This document shows, one piece after another, positions 1-6,537 of a stretch of DNA of 13,415 nt. The position numbers were made by a program, and so were the translations under genes. Each line of letters begins with the position of its first letter. The stretch's first letter is position 1. Source of the DNA: an uncultured Actinomycetes bacterium (GTDB lineage Bacteria > Actinomycetota > Thermoleophilia > Miltoncostaeales > Miltoncostaeaceae); assembly GCA_937862675.1 (NCBI GenBank), contig CALMEC010000433.1, forward strand, positions 1 through 13,415, read 5' to 3'. Under the pieces are notes generated by a model. It was not told the DNA's origin, did no database searches, and saw only the letters and a list, made by a program, of their open reading frames with translations.

Positions 1-2
1 GG

Positions 3-27
3 TCCCCCCACGGGGTCCCCGGGGGGA
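3..27. terminator. GC-only hairpin at left edge, possible terminator of an upstream gene
   Basis: Bases 3-9 (TCCCCCC) and 21-27 (GGGGGGA) are perfect reverse complements around an 11-base loop that is itself partly self-complementary. No T-run follows. It could be the end signal of a gene lying left of the window, or simply GC-rich chance pairing. No coding region can be supported in 1-160. Confidence 0.25.
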
Positions 28-183
28 TCTCCCGTGAGGCAGGGATCCCGGAGACCCGCGGGGACATCAGGGACGCCGGCGGTCGAGGACCCCGTCTCGC
101 GATGAGGCACGGCCGGGAACCGCCACGTAATTTCTGACACGGGACACCAGGTTCCGTCGGATGTCATCGCACCCGTCGCCGTC

Positions 184-189
184 GAGGAG
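184..189 (+). promoter_or_regulatory. Ribosome binding site that decides the hemE start
   Basis: GAGGAG lies 7 bases upstream of the in-frame GTG at 197. The upstream in-frame ATG at 161 has only a weak CAGG (148-151) before it, and the ATGs at 218 and 236 have nothing at proper spacing. GTG 197 also gives a protein of the usual HemE length. Confidence 0.6.
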
Positions 190-196
190 CACGCCC

Positions 197-1252
197 GTGA
201 CACCAGCCCCGTCCACGATGTCCGGTGAGGCCCGCATGCTCGCCGCCTGCCGCGGGGGTGCGGTCGACCGCACCCCCGTCTGGTTCATGCGCCAGGCCGG
301 ACGCTGCCTGCCCGGGTACCGGAAGCTCCGCGAGTCGCACGGCATCCTCGAGATGATCCGCACGCCGGATCTGTGCGTCGAGGTGACGCTCATGCCCGTC
401 GACATCATGGGTGTGGACGGGGCGGTGCTCTACGCGGAAATCATGATGCCGCTCTACGGGATGGGACTGCCGTTCACCATCGACCCGGGTGTCGGTCCCG
501 TGGTCCACGAGCCGGTCCGGGACATGGCCGCCGTCCGGAGGCTCACGATCGGCGACGCGGAGGAGGCCACCCCCGAGATCTTCGCCGCGCTGCGCACGTT
601 GCGGACCGAACTCGACGGGCGTGCCGCGCTGCTCGGATTCGCCGGCGCACCGTACACCCTCGCCTCGTACATGGTGGAGGGCCGCCCCACGAAGGACCGC
701 GCCCGTGCGAAGGCGATGATGTACGGACAGCCGGAGCTCTGGGCGGCGCTGATGGAGACCCTCACGGAGGTCACGATCCGCTACCTGCGCGCCCAGGTGG
801 AGGCCGGAGCGCAGGTGCTCCAGCTGTTCGACTCGTGGATCGGCGACCTGGGCCCCTCGGCGTACCGCGAGCACGTCCTGCCCTACAGCCGGCGCATCTT
901 CGACGGCGTCCGCGACCTGGGTGTCCCCACGATCCACTTCGGGACGGGGGCGGGCGGCATGCTGGAGGAGATCGCCTCGGCCGGGTCCGATGTCGTCTGC
1001 GTGGACTTCCGCGTCGGCCTCGGGAGGGCATGGGAGCGCATCGGCCACGACCGCGGTATCCAGGGGAACCTCGACCCGACCGTCCTGCTCGCCGGCTGGG
1101 ATGCGGTGGAGCGGGAGGCCGACCGCGTGATCGCTGAGGCCGCGAACCGTCCGGGCCACGTGTTCAACCTGGGTCACGGTGTCCTGCCCGACACGGACCC
1201 CGCGATCCTCACACGACTCGTGGAGCACGTGCACGCGGCGACCGAGCGCTAG
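197..1252 (+). CDS. hemE: Uroporphyrinogen decarboxylase HemE (divergent)
   Basis: This enzyme decarboxylates the four acetate side chains of uroporphyrinogen III to give coproporphyrinogen III in cytoplasmic heme synthesis. From GTG 197 the protein has 351 aa, close to the roughly 350 aa usual for the family. An ATG at 161 would add 12 residues but has a poor ribosome site. Visible signatures are the N-terminal TPVWFMRQAGR block (Arg32 and Arg36, matching human UROD Arg37 and Arg41), GAPYTLASYM (Tyr158, human Tyr164), LFDSW (Ser213, human Ser219) and NLGHGVLPDTDP (His327, human His339). Oddly, the position of the tetrapyrrole-binding Asp86 in the usual FSDI motif is Glu81 here (YAEIM). The GRYxPEYR stretch reads GRCLPGYR. 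By eye the protein resembles Chloroflexota/Thermomicrobia-type HemE more than typical Micrococcales HemE; that is an impression, not a search result. No hemG, hemH or hemQ gene follows. Family assignment is sure; full activity is less so. Confidence 0.9.
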   Translation: MTPAPSTMSGEARMLAACRGGAVDRTPVWFMRQAGRCLPGYRKLRESHGILEMIRTPDLCVEVTLMPVDIMGVDGAVLYAEIMMPLYGMGLPFTIDPGVGPVVHEPVRDMAAVRRLTIGDAEEATPEIFAALRTLRTELDGRAALLGFAGAPYTLASYMVEGRPTKDRARAKAMMYGQPELWAALMETLTEVTIRYLRAQVEAGAQVLQLFDSWIGDLGPSAYREHVLPYSRRIFDGVRDLGVPTIHFGTGAGGMLEEIASAGSDVVCVDFRVGLGRAWERIGHDRGIQGNLDPTVLLAGWDAVEREADRVIAEAANRPGHVFNLGHGVLPDTDPAILTRLVEHVHAATER

Positions 1253-1259
1253 TCGCGCT

Positions 1260-1284
1260 GCGCTGGGACCCCGGGGTGCTGCGC
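1260..1284 (+). terminator. Imperfect GC-rich inverted repeat after hemE
   Basis: GCGC (1260-1263) and GCGC (1281-1284) flank the perfect 10-base palindrome ACCCCGGGGT (1268-1277), just after the hemE stop at 1250-1252. The stem would have internal mismatches and there is no T-run, so this is only a possible terminator. The rest of the 1253-1446 gap shows no convincing gene. Confidence 0.25.
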
Positions 1285-1435
1285 ATGCCGGGCCGCGCCG
1301 TCGGAACGCACGAGGGCACGCGTCACCGTTCACAGCCTCCACCCTCCGTCGCCCCCGCGATGAGTCGGCCCGGTCCACCGGGTCAGTACCGGTGACGCCG
1401 TCCATCCGGGACGGCACATGAGATCACCAGAGAGC

Positions 1436-1441
1436 GGGAGG
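1436..1441 (+). promoter_or_regulatory. Ribosome binding site of the ABM-domain gene
   Basis: GGGAGG is followed by a 5-base spacer and ATG 1447. It is a strong Shine-Dalgarno match and fixes this start. Confidence 0.7.
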
Positions 1442-1446
1442 ACACG

Positions 1447-1746
1447 ATGATCATCGTCGCCGGACACTTCATCGTCGAGCCGGAGCAGCGCGAGGCCTAT
1501 CTCGAGAGCAGCCGGCAGATCGTCGAGCGAGCCAGGGCGGCTGAGGGCTGCCTGGACTTCGCGGGCGGCGCGGACCGTATCGACCCGGGGAGGATCAACG
1601 TCTTCGAGCGCTGGGAGTCACAGGAGGCGCTGGACGCCTTCCGCCGCGCCGCGAGAGGCGGGAAGCGTCCGAAGATCGTCTCCGTCTCGGTCGAGGAGTA
1701 CGACGTCGCCGACGTGCGCCCCCTCTTCGGAAAGCGCGCCGGATGA
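1447..1746 (+). CDS. Antibiotic biosynthesis monooxygenase (ABM) domain protein
   Basis: This is a 99-aa protein of the ABM/YgiN-like dimeric alpha-beta barrel fold. It opens with a beta-strand, MIIVAGHFIVEPEQ, continues into a helix around residues 15-31 and the AAEGCLDF segment. It then has the family-typical NVFERWES followed by an ALDAFRRA helix, and ends with a strand near VSVEEYDV. Members include quinol monooxygenases and cofactor-free oxygenases of polyketide pathways, but most small actinobacterial copies have no proven substrate. The IsdG-type heme-degrading oxygenases share the fold, and hemE is the neighbour. However, I do not see the Asn/Trp/His set of IsdG clearly, so a heme role is not claimed. 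It has its own strong ribosome site and lies 194 bases after hemE, so co-transcription is uncertain. A soluble cytoplasmic location is likely. Confidence 0.8.
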   Translation: MIIVAGHFIVEPEQREAYLESSRQIVERARAAEGCLDFAGGADRIDPGRINVFERWESQEALDAFRRAARGGKRPKIVSVSVEEYDVADVRPLFGKRAG

Positions 1747-1823
1747 CCCGGGGGGACGACTCCGCCCCGCGGCCGCGGTCCCCGTGCACGCGATGGACAT
1801 GGGACCACCGCTCACGTGCGGAG

Positions 1824-1855
1824 GCGTCCTCGCGCTAGAGGGACGCTAAGGACGC
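1824..1855. promoter_or_regulatory. Repeated GGACGC motifs upstream of the kdp locus, possible operator or hairpin
   Basis: GCGTCCT (1824-1830) is the reverse complement of AGGACGC (1849-1855). A second direct copy, GGACGC (1841-1846), is separated from the last by TAA. Three copies of one hexamer in about 32 bases, 70-100 bases before the first kdp-locus ORF, is where a KdpE site or leader hairpin would sit. It does not resemble the AT-rich E. coli KdpE site. I see no clear -35/-10 pair in 1747-1923. Confidence 0.3.
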
Positions 1856-1923
1856 GCCGGACGACGTCAAGAACCCGTCAGGACCGCTCCCGCCGACGTC
1901 GGACCGGCGGTAGAACGGGATCC

Positions 1924-2100
1924 ATGGACGATCTGATCTCTCTGGCGGTCATCGTCGCGGTCACCGCGGCCCTCATGGGGTACGTGCGGTTCTGCCACCG
2001 CATCGCCGGCGGCCCCGACGACGCCGCACCGGTGTCGGTGACGAGCCCGTCCGACGGCACGGACTCCACGCCCTCACGGTCCGTCAGCGAGGGACGATGA
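1924..2100 (+). CDS. Small single-span membrane protein at the head of the kdp operon
   Basis: This is a 58-aa ORF from ATG 1924, preceded by a weak GGGA at 1917-1920. Residues about 4-22 form one hydrophobic span (LISLAVIVAVTAALMGYV), followed by RFCHRI and a hydrophilic tail rich in Ser, Thr, Pro and Asp. Its TGA (2098-2100) overlaps the kdpF ATG (2097-2099), which indicates translational coupling and membership of the operon. From memory, similar tiny proteins with a membrane span followed by a YVR-x-C-x-R-type motif occur next to kdpF in many bacteria, without an assigned function. The in-frame extension upstream to GTG 1816 is arginine-rich and looks non-coding. A role as an accessory or regulatory peptide of the Kdp pump is inferred from position only. 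Confidence 0.65.
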   Translation: MDDLISLAVIVAVTAALMGYVRFCHRIAGGPDDAAPVSVTSPSDGTDSTPSRSVSEGR

Positions 2101-2189
2101 GCGCCGATGACGCGATCGGGCTGGTGCTCGCCGTCATCGCGTTCGTCTACCTCCTCGTGGCCCTGATCAACCCGGAGCGTCTCGGTTGA
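2097..2189 (+). CDS. kdpF: KdpF, small subunit of the K+-transporting ATPase
   Basis: This is a 30-aa membrane peptide, too short for usual gene callers. Residues about 6-24 form one hydrophobic helix (AIGLVLAVIAFVYLLVALI), ending in NPERLG, which matches the usual KdpF pattern of one span, then LxxALINPE and a very short tail. KdpF sits at the interface of the KdpABC complex in the cell membrane and stabilises it. Its ATG overlaps the stop of the preceding 58-aa ORF (ATGA). Its TGA (2187-2189) overlaps the TTG start of kdpA (2186-2188). Size, sequence pattern and position immediately before kdpA agree. Confidence 0.88.
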   Translation: MSADDAIGLVLAVIAFVYLLVALINPERLG

Positions 2190-3883
2190 GCGCTGCGGCA
2201 TGGCTCCAGTTCGCGGTCCTGATCGGCCTCGTCGCCATCAGCACGCCCCTGCTCGGGCGGTACGTCGCGCGGGTCCTCGGACCCGCGGCGGACGATGCTC
2301 CGCTCGAGCGCGTGTTCGGCCCCGTCGAACGTGTCGTCTACCGGCTGGCGCACGTCGACCCCCGGCGTGAACAGACGTGGCGCGTCTACGCCGCGGCGGT
2401 CATCTCCTTCAGCGCCGTCGGGCTGGTCGTGCTCTACGCCCTCCAACGGCTGCAGGGCGTTCTTCCCGGCAACCCGGACGGGCGGCCGGGAGTCTCCCCC
2501 TTCCTCGCGTTCAACACCGCGGCCAGCTTCGTCACGAACACGGACTGGCAGAACTACGCGGGCGAGTCCACGATGTCCCACCTGACACAGGCGGCCGGCC
2601 TCACCGTTCAGAACTTCGTCTCCGCCGCCGTGGGACTCGCCGTGGCCGTCGCACTCGTCCGCGGACTCGTCCGCCGGGGATCGCCGACCATCGGCAACTT
2701 CTGGGTCGACCTCACCCGGAGCGTCGTGCGGATACTGCTCCCGCTGGCGCTCGTCCTCGCGGTCCTGCTCATGGCGTCCGGCGTGATCCAGAACCTCTCC
2801 GGAGCCCACCACGCGACCACGCTGGAGGGCGCCACCCAGATGATCCCGGGCGGCCCCGTGGCGAGCCAGGAGGCCATCAAGGAACTCGGGACGAACGGCG
2901 GCGGGTTCTTCAACGCCAACTCCGCCCATCCGTTCGAGAACCCCACGGCGTTCACCGACCTGCTGGAGATGTGGGCGATCCTGGCGATCCCGTTCGCCAT
3001 GACCTCGGCGTTCGGACGCCTCGTCGGCGACCGGCGGCAGGGATGGGCGGTCCTCGCCGCGATGCTCATCCTCTGGTCCGCGTCGGCCGTGGTCGCCATG
3101 GAGGCGGAGACGCACGGCAACCCGGCCGTCACCGCGGCCGCCGGGCTGCAGAGCGCCCCCAACATGGAGGGGAAGGAGGTCCGGTTCGGCGCGAGCGCAT
3201 CCGGCCTGTTCGCCGCGACCACGACGGGGACGTCCACCGGAGCCGTGAACTCCGCACATGACAGCTTCACTCCCGTCGGCGGAGCCGTTCCCCTCGTCAA
3301 CATGATGCTGGGCGAGGTCAGCCCTGGAGGTGTCGGCGCCGGTCTCTACGGCATGCTCGTGTTCGCCGTCCTCGCCGTGTTCCTGTCCGGCCTGATGGTC
3401 GGCCGGACGCCCGAATACCTCGGGAAGAAGATCCAGGCCGGCGAGATGAAGCTGGTGGTGCTCACCGTGCTGGCGGTGCCGGTGATGATCCTCACGCTCG
3501 CCGCGATCGCCGTCGTCACGGACGGTCCGCGGGCGTCCATGCTGAACCCCGGCCCGCACGGACTGACCGAGGTCCTCTACGCGTACACGTCGGCCGCCAA
3601 CAACAACGGGTCCGCGTTCGCCGGCCTGGCCGGCGACACCACCTGGTACAACCTCACGCTCGGACTGGCGATGCTCGCCGGGCGGTTCCTCGTGATCGTC
3701 CCGGTCCTCGCACTGGCCGGTTCGCTCGCCCGCAAGCCGACGGTCCCGACCGGTCCGGGGACACTCCCGACCGGGACGCCCCTGTTCACAGGCCTGCTCA
3801 TCGTCGTCGTCCTGGTCGTCGTCGGACTGACGTATTTCCCGGTCCTGGCGCTCGGCCCGATCCTGGAGGCCCTGACCATATGA
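2186..3883 (+). CDS. kdpA: KdpA, K+-binding and translocating subunit
   Basis: KdpA is the channel-like subunit of the Kdp P-type ATPase and binds and conducts K+ across the cell membrane. The protein has 565 aa; E. coli KdpA has 557. All four selectivity-filter loops are visible: SFVTNTDWQ (from residue 114), TNGGGFFNANS (236-246), TSTGAV (349-354) and AANNNGSAFAG (470-480). Other family blocks include AGLTVQNF, GPVASQEAIKELG, GDRRQG, NMEGKE, GRTPEYLGKKI and MLNPGPHG. About ten hydrophobic spans are spread over the length. The start is TTG at 2186, overlapping the kdpF stop, so translation probably depends on coupling. The nearby ATG at 2200 is out of frame. The stop overlaps kdpB by ATGA. 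No key residue is missing. Confidence 0.97.
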   Translation: MSAAAWLQFAVLIGLVAISTPLLGRYVARVLGPAADDAPLERVFGPVERVVYRLAHVDPRREQTWRVYAAAVISFSAVGLVVLYALQRLQGVLPGNPDGRPGVSPFLAFNTAASFVTNTDWQNYAGESTMSHLTQAAGLTVQNFVSAAVGLAVAVALVRGLVRRGSPTIGNFWVDLTRSVVRILLPLALVLAVLLMASGVIQNLSGAHHATTLEGATQMIPGGPVASQEAIKELGTNGGGFFNANSAHPFENPTAFTDLLEMWAILAIPFAMTSAFGRLVGDRRQGWAVLAAMLILWSASAVVAMEAETHGNPAVTAAAGLQSAPNMEGKEVRFGASASGLFAATTTGTSTGAVNSAHDSFTPVGGAVPLVNMMLGEVSPGGVGAGLYGMLVFAVLAVFLSGLMVGRTPEYLGKKIQAGEMKLVVLTVLAVPVMILTLAAIAVVTDGPRASMLNPGPHGLTEVLYAYTSAANNNGSAFAGLAGDTTWYNLTLGLAMLAGRFLVIVPVLALAGSLARKPTVPTGPGTLPTGTPLFTGLLIVVVLVVVGLTYFPVLALGPILEALTI

Positions 3884-5910
3884 ACCGGTCACTGTCGATC
3901 CTCGAGCCGGCGATCCTGCGTGGCGCGCTCGTGGACAGCATCCGGAAGCTCCGCCCCCGTCTGATGCTCCGCAATCCCGTGATGGCGATCGTCGCCGTCG
4001 GTGCCGCGCTGGTGACGCTGGTGTTCATCCGCGACGTGCGCTCCGACTCCGCCGCGGAGAACGTCTTCGCCGGACTGGTCGGGCTCTGGCTCTGGTTCAC
4101 CGTGCTCTTCGCCAACTTCGCCGAGGCCATCGCCGAGGGACGCGGCAAGGCACAGGCGGACGCGCTGCGCAAGACCCGGGTCGCGATGAGGGCGAACCGC
4201 AGGGAGCCGGACGGATCGGTGGTCACGGTGGACGGCGGCTCCCTGGGTCCGGGCGACGAATGCGTCGTCCCCGCCGGTGAGCCGATCCCCGCCGACGGCG
4301 AGGTGATCGAGGGCGTCGCCAGCGTGGACGAGTCGGCCATCACCGGCGAGTCGGCACCGGTCATCCGCGAGTCCGGCGGCGACCGCTCCGCGGTGACGGG
4401 CGGCACGCGCGTCCTCTCGGACCGCATCGTCATCCGGGTGACCGCGCGACCGGGCGAGAGCTTCCTGGACCGGATGATCGCGCTCGTCGAGGGGGCCGAG
4501 CGGAGGAAGACGCCGAACGAGATCGCGCTGACGATCCTGCTGGCGGGCCTCTCCATCGTCTTCCTGCTCGCGGTGGTCACGCTCCAGCCGTTCGCGATCG
4601 CGTCGGGAGCACCGCAGGACGTCGTCGTGCTGGTGGCGATGCTCGTCTGCCTCATCCCGACGACCATCGGGGCGCTCCTGTCGGCGATCGGCATCGCGGG
4701 CATGGACCGGATGCTCCGGCGCAACGTCCTCGCCCTCTCGGGCCGGGCGGTCGAGGCCGCCGGCGACTGCTCCACCCTCCTGCTCGACAAGACCGGCACC
4801 ATCACGCTGGGCAATCGCCAGGCCACCGATTTCATCCCGGTCGCCGGCACCGCCCTCCCCGATCTGACCGAGGCCGCGCGACTGGCCAGCCTGGCGGACG
4901 AGACACCCGAGGGGCGGTCCATCGTCGCACTCGCCGATCAGCGCGACGGTGACCGGCACCCCACCGCCGACGATGCCGAGTTCGTGGCGTTCTCGGCGCA
5001 CACCCGCATGAGCGGCGTCGACCTGCCCGGGCGTCGCATCCGGAAGGGCTCGGCCGACGCCGTGCTGCGCTGGGTGACGGATCAGGGCGGGTCCGGGTCC
5101 GATGCACTCACCGAGATCGTGACCGGCATCGCGCGCGACGGCGGAACGCCGCTGGTGGTCGCGGACGGTCCGCGGATCCTCGGCGTCGTCCATCTGAAGG
5201 ACGTGGTCAAGCCGGGGATGCGCGACCGGTTCGCGACGCTGCGGACGATGGGGATCCGGACGGTGATGATCACCGGCGACAACCCGATGACCGCCCGGGC
5301 CATCGCCGACGAGGCCGGGGTCGACGACTACCTGGCCGAGGCGACGCCGGAGGACAAGATGCGGCTCATCGCCGCCGAGCAGGCCGATGGCCGGCTGGTC
5401 GCCATGACCGGCGACGGGACCAACGACGCGCCCGCCCTGGCACGCGCCGATGTCGGAGTCGCGATGAACTCCGGCACGCAGGCCGCCCGCGAGGCCGGGA
5501 ACATGGTCGACCTGGACTCCGACCCGACGAAGCTCATCGAGATCGTCGAGGTCGGGAAGGGACTCCTCATGACGCGCGGCGCGCTCACCACCTTCTCGAT
5601 CTCGAACGACGTGGCGAAGTACTTCGCCATCATCCCCGCGATGTTCGCCGGGGCGCTCCCCGCCCTCGACGGCCTGAACGTGATGCGGCTGGAGAGCCCC
5701 CGCTCGGCCGTACTCTCGGCCGTCATCTTCAACGCGCTCATCATCGTGGCGCTGATCCCCCTCGCCCTCCGCGGCGTCCGCTTCCGAGCGCGGTCGGCCC
5801 ACGCCGCCCTGCGGAGAAACCTCCTCATCTACGGCCTCGGCGGCGTCATCGTCCCGTTCGCGGGGATCAAGCTGATCGACCTCGTCGTCTCGGCCCTGGG
5901 GGTCAGCTGA
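3880..5910 (+). CDS. kdpB: KdpB, ATP-hydrolysing P-type ATPase subunit
   Basis: KdpB hydrolyses ATP and couples it to K+ uptake through KdpA. The protein has 676 aa, close to E. coli KdpB (682). Motifs in order are the actuator-domain TGES (155-158), the phosphorylation site DKTGTIT with Asp303, the nucleotide-binding region with KGSAD, MITGDNP in the P domain, and GDGTNDAPAL (511-520). The TM5 segment FSISNDVAKYF carries the charged Asp and Lys typical of KdpB. Ser158 of TGES corresponds to E. coli Ser162, whose phosphorylation inhibits the pump, so this brake could exist here. The gene overlaps kdpA by ATGA and kdpC by TGATG. Nothing essential is missing. Confidence 0.97.
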   Translation: MNRSLSILEPAILRGALVDSIRKLRPRLMLRNPVMAIVAVGAALVTLVFIRDVRSDSAAENVFAGLVGLWLWFTVLFANFAEAIAEGRGKAQADALRKTRVAMRANRREPDGSVVTVDGGSLGPGDECVVPAGEPIPADGEVIEGVASVDESAITGESAPVIRESGGDRSAVTGGTRVLSDRIVIRVTARPGESFLDRMIALVEGAERRKTPNEIALTILLAGLSIVFLLAVVTLQPFAIASGAPQDVVVLVAMLVCLIPTTIGALLSAIGIAGMDRMLRRNVLALSGRAVEAAGDCSTLLLDKTGTITLGNRQATDFIPVAGTALPDLTEAARLASLADETPEGRSIVALADQRDGDRHPTADDAEFVAFSAHTRMSGVDLPGRRIRKGSADAVLRWVTDQGGSGSDALTEIVTGIARDGGTPLVVADGPRILGVVHLKDVVKPGMRDRFATLRTMGIRTVMITGDNPMTARAIADEAGVDDYLAEATPEDKMRLIAAEQADGRLVAMTGDGTNDAPALARADVGVAMNSGTQAAREAGNMVDLDSDPTKLIEIVEVGKGLLMTRGALTTFSISNDVAKYFAIIPAMFAGALPALDGLNVMRLESPRSAVLSAVIFNALIIVALIPLALRGVRFRARSAHAALRRNLLIYGLGGVIVPFAGIKLIDLVVSALGVS

Positions 5911-6491
5911 TGCGCCGCCAGCTTCTCAGCGCCACGATCGTCATGGCCATGCTGACGCTCCTCACCGGCATCGTGTACCCGCTGGTGGTCACCGGCATCG
6001 GCCGGGTCGCCCTCCGCGACCAGGCGGAGGGGTCGCTCGTCCGCGCCGATGGCAGGATCGTGGGGTCCCGCCTGATCGGGCAGGCGTTCACCACGCCCCG
6101 CTACTTCCATCCCCGCCCATCGGCGGCGGGCGACGGATACGACGCCGAAGCGAGCGGCGCCTCCAACCTCGGCCCCACGAACGACACGCTGATCGACGCG
6201 GTCCGCGAGCGGGCCGAGCGATACCGCCGTGAAAACGGCCTCCCGCCCGGCGCCCCGGTTCCGGTGGACGCCGTCACCGCCTCCGGATCGGGGCTTGACC
6301 CCCACATCTCACCCGAGAACGCACGCCTGCAGATCCCGCGCGTCGCCCGCGCGCGGGGAATGGACCCGTCCGCCGTCCGCGCCGAGGTCGAACGGGCCAC
6401 GTCCGGCCGGGTCCTGGGCGTTCTCGGCGAGCCCGCGGTCAACGTCCTGGAGCTCAACATGGCGCTCGACTCAGCACCGACGGGCCGGTGA
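5910..6491 (+). CDS. kdpC: KdpC, accessory subunit of the K+-transporting ATPase
   Basis: KdpC is a 193-aa subunit (E. coli has 190) with one N-terminal membrane span, about residues 6-28 (SATIVMAMLTLLTGIVYPLV). A large extracytoplasmic domain follows, held against KdpA. Family blocks are GSRLIGQAF, YFHPRPSA, ASNLGPTND, ASGSGLDPHIS and VNVLELNMALD near the C-terminus. It is thought to raise K+ affinity or stabilise the complex. The ATG (5910-5912) shares one base with the kdpB stop, indicating translational coupling. Confidence 0.95.
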   Translation: MRRQLLSATIVMAMLTLLTGIVYPLVVTGIGRVALRDQAEGSLVRADGRIVGSRLIGQAFTTPRYFHPRPSAAGDGYDAEASGASNLGPTNDTLIDAVRERAERYRRENGLPPGAPVPVDAVTASGSGLDPHISPENARLQIPRVARARGMDPSAVRAEVERATSGRVLGVLGEPAVNVLELNMALDSAPTGR

Positions 6492-6524
6492 GGCGACCTC
6501 CGCACACCGGCACCGAGCGTCGAC

Positions 6525-6530
6525 TAGGTT
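6525..6530 (+). promoter_or_regulatory. Possible -10 element for leaderless kdpDE transcription
   Basis: TAGGTT in the 46-base kdpC-kdpD gap lies 7 bases before the kdpD ATG at 6538. In actinobacteria a TANNNT box 6-7 bases before a start codon is the usual arrangement for leaderless mRNAs. There is no good Shine-Dalgarno sequence here; the AGG inside this box is the best match, at 9 bases. I see no convincing -35. Confidence 0.35.
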
Positions 6531-6537
6531 CGCCCTG

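Noticed and set aside
1747..1923. c-di-AMP (ydaO/yuaA-type) riboswitch in the kdp leader
   Set aside because: Such riboswitches precede some K+-uptake genes, but I could not find the conserved ydaO sequence blocks in this 177-base gap.
3230..3247. KdpA third filter loop reads TSTGAV instead of the E. coli SCGAV
   Set aside because: From knowledge of the family, Thr at this place is common outside enterobacteria, so it is not a special change.
3798..5802. Long open frames on the minus strand opposite kdpA, kdpB, kdpD and hemE
   Set aside because: They are antisense shadows of firmly identified genes, a usual effect of G/C-ending codons in high-GC DNA. Their translations are rich in Arg, Asp, His and Gly and show no family motif.
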